Assembly: GCA_964617625.1 (NCBI GenBank)
Contig: CAZTZL010000102.1
Location: 1-10,005 of the forward strand
Length of the DNA: 10,005 nt
DNA from: CAZTZL01 sp964617625
GTDB lineage: Bacteria; Zhuqueibacterota; QNDG01; DSAB01
Direction of reading: 5' to 3'
Made by a program: the position numbers and the translations under genes
Shown here: positions 6,683-10,005 of the stretch, piece by piece
How the letters are laid out: each line of letters opens with the position of its first letter
Numbering within the stretch: position 1 is the stretch's first letter
Notes under the pieces: model-generated
Seen by the model: only the letters and a program-made list of their open reading frames with translations
The model's database searches: none
What the model was told of the DNA's origin: nothing

Positions 6683-6719
6683 AGATCAATTTTTAAAATC
6701 TGCATACCTGTTCGTTTGG

Positions 6720-7967
6720 TTACGATTTCAACCTCGGTACAGTCATACTTGCAGCCATCAGAAAATGAATTTTGACTTCTCCCTTTTTTTCAACAGCTGC
6801 ATCCAGTGCATTTTGGATCGAATCGAAAGGTTGAATAAATATGGCTCGAAGCAGAGCAGGATCAAGGTCCGTGACTGCCCACATATTTGCCCATTGCGCT
6901 ATTTCGGCTATTTTCGCTGCCTTGTGATATCCTAAAATATATTTTTCGCCGATTTTATCTATGGCAGTTTTGGGATCACCGGCTTCTGAGAGCAGCCTGA
7001 CAAAAGTATCGTGGCCAACCCCGTCCCGGCATTTGGAAATTAGAATTAAAATCCCATCGGGATTCAGGACCAGTTTACCATTTTCCAATGCTTTCTGGGA
7101 TTGGTATAAATCCACATCCATGGGATAGGGAGCAACCGCTACCACAATATCCGATTTTTCATGTATTTCAACAGAAAAAACATCATTGGATTTTTCAATG
7201 GCTGCCTTCAATGATTCTGTAATATCTCCTGCTGAGGCGCCATAGATTCGGTCTTCACGGTCCAGCACAGTCATGATGGAAAAAATTTCTTTCTCCTTGA
7301 TTGCCTGTATAGCATCTTCCATATCCTCGTGAACGGGATTTCCTTCAAGTATGAGCGCCCGGGCAGAAGGGTGAAGCGCAAGTTTGTGATTTTGTTCAAT
7401 GGTTCTATAGGAAGCGATCCCCGGTAAAAAGGCTTTTCTTCCCCCTGTATATCCCCCAAAATAGTGCGGCTCGACAGAGCCGATAATGACAATTTTCTGC
7501 GCATCCGCTCCCAGCCGGTTAACCTGCATCACAGTTCCGTTTTTCGAAACACCCAGAGTCACCATCTCTTCTTCTTTTTTCGAGTCATGAACGAAAATGC
7601 GGCCTCGAAATACTTCAAGATGTTTTCCGAATATTTCCCGAAGCTCGCTCTCGGTCGGGCCCCGATGAACTCCCGTGGCAATGATGAATCGGATGTTGCG
7701 TCCTGATATTTGATCATAAATAATATCCAGAACTTTTGCAGTGGGTGTTGGACGCGTGCCGTCATTCACGATAAAAAGTACATCTTCCGCATCGGAAAGA
7801 AATTCATTAAAAGATTTGGACTGAATCGGATTTTCGAGCGCATGAATCAAGGTTTGGATTTCATCTTTAACCGGGACTTCATTGGGATAAATGACCTCAC
7901 CCAAACACGCATCCGGGACAGCCACTTCGACATATTCCCGTCCATATGGAATTTGAATTTTCTTCAT
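6720..7967 (-). CDS. LarA-family nickel-pincer 2-hydroxyacid racemase/epimerase
   Basis: A 415-aa enzyme of the LarA (DUF2088) family, which racemises or epimerises 2-hydroxyacids with a covalently bound nickel-pincer nucleotide. NDGTRPTPT (68-76) matches the family's D-x-TRPTP loop. H101 (in ATGVHR), H168, K178 and H194 have the same spacing as His108, His174, Lys184 and His200 of Lactiplantibacillus LarA. Lys184 carries the cofactor and His200 binds nickel. Q289 and K292 (DLYQSQK) match the substrate-binding Gln295/Lys298 pair. The enzyme is therefore probably active. The family acts on lactate, malate, gluconate-type and other acids, and the substrate cannot be read here. No larB, larC or larE cofactor gene is in the window. 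The gene is convergent with lysR, 37 bp apart, with no clear hairpin terminator between them. ATG at 7967 has only a weak AGG upstream. Confidence 0.88.
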   Translation of the reverse strand: MKKIQIPYGREYVEVAVPDACLGEVIYPNEVPVKDEIQTLIHALENPIQSKSFNEFLSDAEDVLFIVNDGTRPTPTAKVLDIIYDQISGRNIRFIIATGVHRGPTESELREIFGKHLEVFRGRIFVHDSKKEEEMVTLGVSKNGTVMQVNRLGADAQKIVIIGSVEPHYFGGYTGGRKAFLPGIASYRTIEQNHKLALHPSARALILEGNPVHEDMEDAIQAIKEKEIFSIMTVLDREDRIYGASAGDITESLKAAIEKSNDVFSVEIHEKSDIVVAVAPYPMDVDLYQSQKALENGKLVLNPDGILILISKCRDGVGHDTFVRLLSEAGDPKTAIDKIGEKYILGYHKAAKIAEIAQWANMWAVTDLDPALLRAIFIQPFDSIQNALDAAVEKKGEVKIHFLMAASMTVPRLKS

Positions 7968-7981
7968 AGATCGGCCTAAAA

Positions 7982-8116
7982 CTAATTTTCATAGTTTAAC
8001 TGAATCTTGGCAAATTCCAACAGTAACACCCTGTCATGCTGGGCGAAATCAAAGAATTCACCATAAAAAATAATCACTTTTGGTAAACTTTTCGGATAAT
8101 CCCATTCAACAAATAT
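7982..8116 (-). other. Possible small ORF (44 codons) with ribosome site but no normal start codon
   Basis: On the minus strand, AAAGGAG (8130-8124) lies just after the beta-barrel gene's stop. Seven nt later an open frame begins with ATA-TTT-GTT (8116) and runs to TAG at 7982, 14 nt before larA. It reads roughly IFVEWDYPKSLP, then FYGEFFDFAQHDRV, then LLLEFAKIQLNYEN. The spacing is right for a gene, but ATA is a very rare start codon, and the middle of the frame is the translation of a dispersed-repeat-like segment. It may be a decayed small gene whose ATG became ATA, or chance. This is the only structure in the gap 7968-8140 besides the repeat. Confidence 0.25.
8029..8059 (-). repeat. Fragment resembling a dispersed intergenic repeat
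   Basis: The plus strand reads CCCTGTCATGCTGGGCGAAA followed by TCAAAGAATTC. This closely resembles the 'TGTCAT-x-CTGAGCGAAGTCGAAG' family that occurs between genes in many copies in several anaerobic and FCB-group bacteria. The comparison is from memory. Only one copy is visible in this window and it has diverged from that form at several bases. Confidence 0.4.
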
Positions 8117-8140
8117 GTTTCAACTCCTTTACATAAAAAA

Positions 8141-9214
8141 TCAATAAATTTGGAATGATATATCGGTTCCGATTTTTATTCCGATTGTTTTCGTCTTTTC
8201 TCCGATGGTTCCATAATTGGCTTCGATATAAGGATTCATTGGATAATCGGCGAGTTTAAATTTTTCAAAATAAAAGCCGGCAAGGAAGAGAGATGACGCT
8301 TCCACCAAAGTCCCCTTTCCTGTATAGGTTAACCCGATGTATGGAACAAACGGACGTGTTCCTTTATGTCCCAGTTTGATATTCAAAATCGAAGGCGGGA
8401 TAAAATCTCCGGCATTTTTTCTGTGGCTCTCATCCCGATGATAATAGAGGGTCCGCAGCTCCAATGTATTTAAAAAGAGATTCCCGCTGAGGGCAACTCC
8501 CCTGCCCGGATCAGAAAGTTCCTCACCATCCATTTTTTCTTTTGAGTACTTGATAAACTGAATATCGCACATGAAACCCCATTCTTCTCCATCTTTATAT
8601 GCAACGCCTCCGGCAACCATGAACACATCCGTGGGATCATACTTGCCGCCGTCTTTAATAGGCGCATATTCATCCCGTTTGCTGTACATTGCTCCAATGG
8701 CAACCGATGTTTTCTCGTTGGGTTGTTGACCGTAGGATAGTCCAATATGCAGTCCAAAACCCGAAGCGGCGCAGATCACCGGCGCATTGATAAAAGGAAG
8801 ACGGCCCGCCGAGGTTGCGACCAGTTGATCATAATTCAGTGTTTTGGTCCCTGTGGGAAGCGTTATACCGCCAATAAATGTCAGATTCTCCCCATACAGA
8901 TACCGTGCATTGACTTCCAGATCTCCCAGGCTGTACAGATTCGTTCCTCCGTACGATTGATTTCCCTGATTCAGCCGGAAAGTCAGGGAAAAGTAGCGGC
9001 TGCTTTCATATCGAATCTGAACGGGAATCGCAATCAGATTGTATGTCTGTGTGTTTCCTTTTTCGGGTTTGATGAATTGCCCTTGAAAATAAATCCCGGC
9101 TTTTTCATGGGTCCTCATGAGATGATCCCGGATCGACAGGGATTGCTGACCAAACAATAACAATGGAATTGCGATCAACAACATTCCGGCAATTTTATAT
9201 ATTTTATTGTGCAT
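8141..9214 (-). CDS. Predicted outer-membrane beta-barrel protein
   Basis: A 357-aa exported protein of unknown substrate. The N-terminus is a signal peptide: KIYK, then a hydrophobic stretch (about residues 8-21), with likely cleavage at FG-QQ near residue 22. The mature part has alternating beta-strand sequence rich in Tyr, Phe and Gly and ends in ISFQIY. The terminal aromatic residue is typical of barrels inserted by the BAM machinery. YSLGDLEVNARYLYG followed by GGITLPTG resembles the GxGDL...LPTG pattern of the Phenol_MetA_deg transporter-like barrels, so a porin or small-solute channel is possible. ATG at 9214 follows AAAGGA. It lies 55 bp after the FGE-like gene and may be co-transcribed with it. 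I cannot tell whether it belongs with larA. Confidence 0.75.
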   Translation of the reverse strand: MHNKIYKIAGMLLIAIPLLLFGQQSLSIRDHLMRTHEKAGIYFQGQFIKPEKGNTQTYNLIAIPVQIRYESSRYFSLTFRLNQGNQSYGGTNLYSLGDLEVNARYLYGENLTFIGGITLPTGTKTLNYDQLVATSAGRLPFINAPVICAASGFGLHIGLSYGQQPNEKTSVAIGAMYSKRDEYAPIKDGGKYDPTDVFMVAGGVAYKDGEEWGFMCDIQFIKYSKEKMDGEELSDPGRGVALSGNLFLNTLELRTLYYHRDESHRKNAGDFIPPSILNIKLGHKGTRPFVPYIGLTYTGKGTLVEASSLFLAGFYFEKFKLADYPMNPYIEANYGTIGEKTKTIGIKIGTDISFQIY

Positions 9215-9269
9215 CTTTCATCCTTTCACTCTTCAACAATAATAGCATTGATAAACTTTTGTCAGCATA

Positions 9270-10005
9270 CTATTGATTTTTCACGCAGCGAAATCCCACC
9301 GATATCCATCCCCAATTCCCGGCATCCTGACGATTCGCAGACCGTAAATTATCACCGGATATTAAATAGGAACCACCCCGCACTGCATGGTTTGTTCCGG
9401 AATCTGGTCCCTGTGGATTACTTGTAGGGCTGATACCGTAATAACCTGAACTATACCAATCACTGCACCATTCCCACACATTACCGCTCATATCATACAA
9501 ACCCAGTTCATTGGGCAGCTTCTGTCCTACCGGATGGCTCTCGTTGACGGCATTTGTTACATACCAGCCGACGTCGTCCACATTATCACTTCCCGAGTAA
9601 ATATACCCCAGACTCTGATTCCCTCCTCTGGCTGCGAATTCCCATTCGGCTTCAGTTGGAAGACGGACACCTGCCCATACACAATACGCGCCGGCACCAT
9701 CCCAGGTCACATAGTTCACCGGATGACTATCTTTTCCATTTTCCGGAATAAATTGATTTCCGGAATAGGTAATCTGACAACCTGTAATATCAATATCGAT
9801 ATAGTCAATACCCCCATAACTGCCATCGGGAGCAACTCCTCTTGCGTTGAGAAATTCACAATACTGTGAATTGGTAATTTCATATTTGTTGATATAAAAA
9901 GTGTTGACGGTTACTGTATGAACCGGCTGCTCATCAAATTCTCCGTTATCACTCCCCATTTGAAAAGTGCCTCCATTGACTGTCACCCATTCGAGCTGAT
10001 CTGTA
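9270..10005 (-). CDS. FGE-sulfatase-domain protein, N-terminus cut by window edge
   Basis: C-terminal 240 or so residues of a protein of the formylglycine-generating-enzyme (SUMF1/EgtB/PvdO) fold. The frame stays open to 10005 (…DQLEWVTVNGGTFQMG), so the GTG at 9986 is not the true start and the gene continues off the right side. Family landmarks are GGTFQMGS, FYINKYEITNSQYCEFLN, HPVNYVTWDGAGAYCVWAG, RLPTEAEWEFAARGG, GLYDMSGNVWEWCSDWY, VRGGSY and the final VGFRC. The two cysteines that bind copper in true FGE (CxxxxC before the last strand) are replaced: the segment reads GDNLRSANRQ. Sulfatase-activating activity is therefore unlikely, and a binding or structural role, often secreted, is more likely. 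It ends with TAG at 9270, upstream of the beta-barrel gene on the same strand. Confidence 0.88.
   Translation of the reverse strand, partial: TDQLEWVTVNGGTFQMGSDNGEFDEQPVHTVTVNTFYINKYEITNSQYCEFLNARGVAPDGSYGGIDYIDIDITGCQITYSGNQFIPENGKDSHPVNYVTWDGAGAYCVWAGVRLPTEAEWEFAARGGNQSLGYIYSGSDNVDDVGWYVTNAVNESHPVGQKLPNELGLYDMSGNVWEWCSDWYSSGYYGISPTSNPQGPDSGTNHAVRGGSYLISGDNLRSANRQDAGNWGWISVGFRCVKNQ

Noticed and set aside
6683..6719. Possible bidirectional terminator between lysR and larA
   Set aside because: Only a weak A/T-rich dyad (AGAT...ATCT around a T/A run) is present, with no GC stem followed by a U run.
9984..9986. GTG as the start of the FGE-like gene
   Set aside because: The frame is open upstream to the window edge and encodes D-Q-L-E-W before the usual V-x-V-x-GGTF motif, so the gene is truncated by the window rather than starting here.
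1..10005. CRISPR array, tRNA, rRNA, transposase or phage genes
   Set aside because: No spaced direct repeats, tRNA-like cloverleaf, rRNA-like sequence or mobile-element coding region was seen when reading through the window.

Overview
The window looks like chromosomal DNA of an anaerobic, Gram-negative bacterium of moderate to low GC. The Gram-negative call rests on a signal-peptide-bearing predicted outer-membrane beta-barrel. The anaerobe call rests on a group 3 [NiFe] hydrogenase with a heterodisulfide-reductase-type ferredoxin subunit. The signal-peptide style (LLLFG-QQ), the secreted FGE-like protein and the degenerate intergenic repeats would suit a lineage such as Calditrichota/KSB1 (FCB group) or Desulfobacterota. 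No marker gene is present, so the placement is only a guess. There is no RNA gene, CRISPR array, transposase or phage gene.

Left half (about 128-5379, all on the minus strand, transcribed right to left): a five-gene operon. It begins with the small (mvhG-like) and large (mvhA-like) subunits of a cytoplasmic [NiFe] hydrogenase, which overlap by 4 bp. Next come a cysteine-rich 165-aa protein of unknown function, a 607-aa protein made almost entirely of HEAT repeats, and a short HdrC-like protein with two 4Fe-4S motifs. All gaps are 44 bp or less. Electrons from H2 would leave through the three Fe-S clusters of the small subunit, presumably towards the HdrC-like protein. MvhD, HdrA and HdrB are not in the window and may lie to the left. 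Just after the HdrC stop codon there is a degenerate heptanucleotide tandem repeat (59-128).

Centre (5380-5791): an AT-rich, roughly 400-bp divergent regulatory region between the hydrogenase operon and a CysB-like LysR regulator (5792-6682, plus strand). It has a clear sigma70-type promoter for the regulator, a TATAAT box with a poor -35 facing the hydrogenase operon, several dyads, and a recurring TACTTA word. This layout suggests that the LysR protein represses itself and activates the hydrogenase genes, which is an inference.

Right half (6720-10005, minus strand): a LarA-family nickel-pincer enzyme (2-hydroxyacid racemase/epimerase family) with all nickel-pincer residues present, convergent with lysR; a 173-bp gap with a remnant of a dispersed repeat and a possible small ORF that lacks a normal start codon; a predicted outer-membrane beta-barrel protein; and the C-terminal part of an FGE-sulfatase-fold protein cut by the right edge. 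The LarA enzyme and the hydrogenase are both nickel enzymes and flank the regulator, but a functional link is only a hypothesis.
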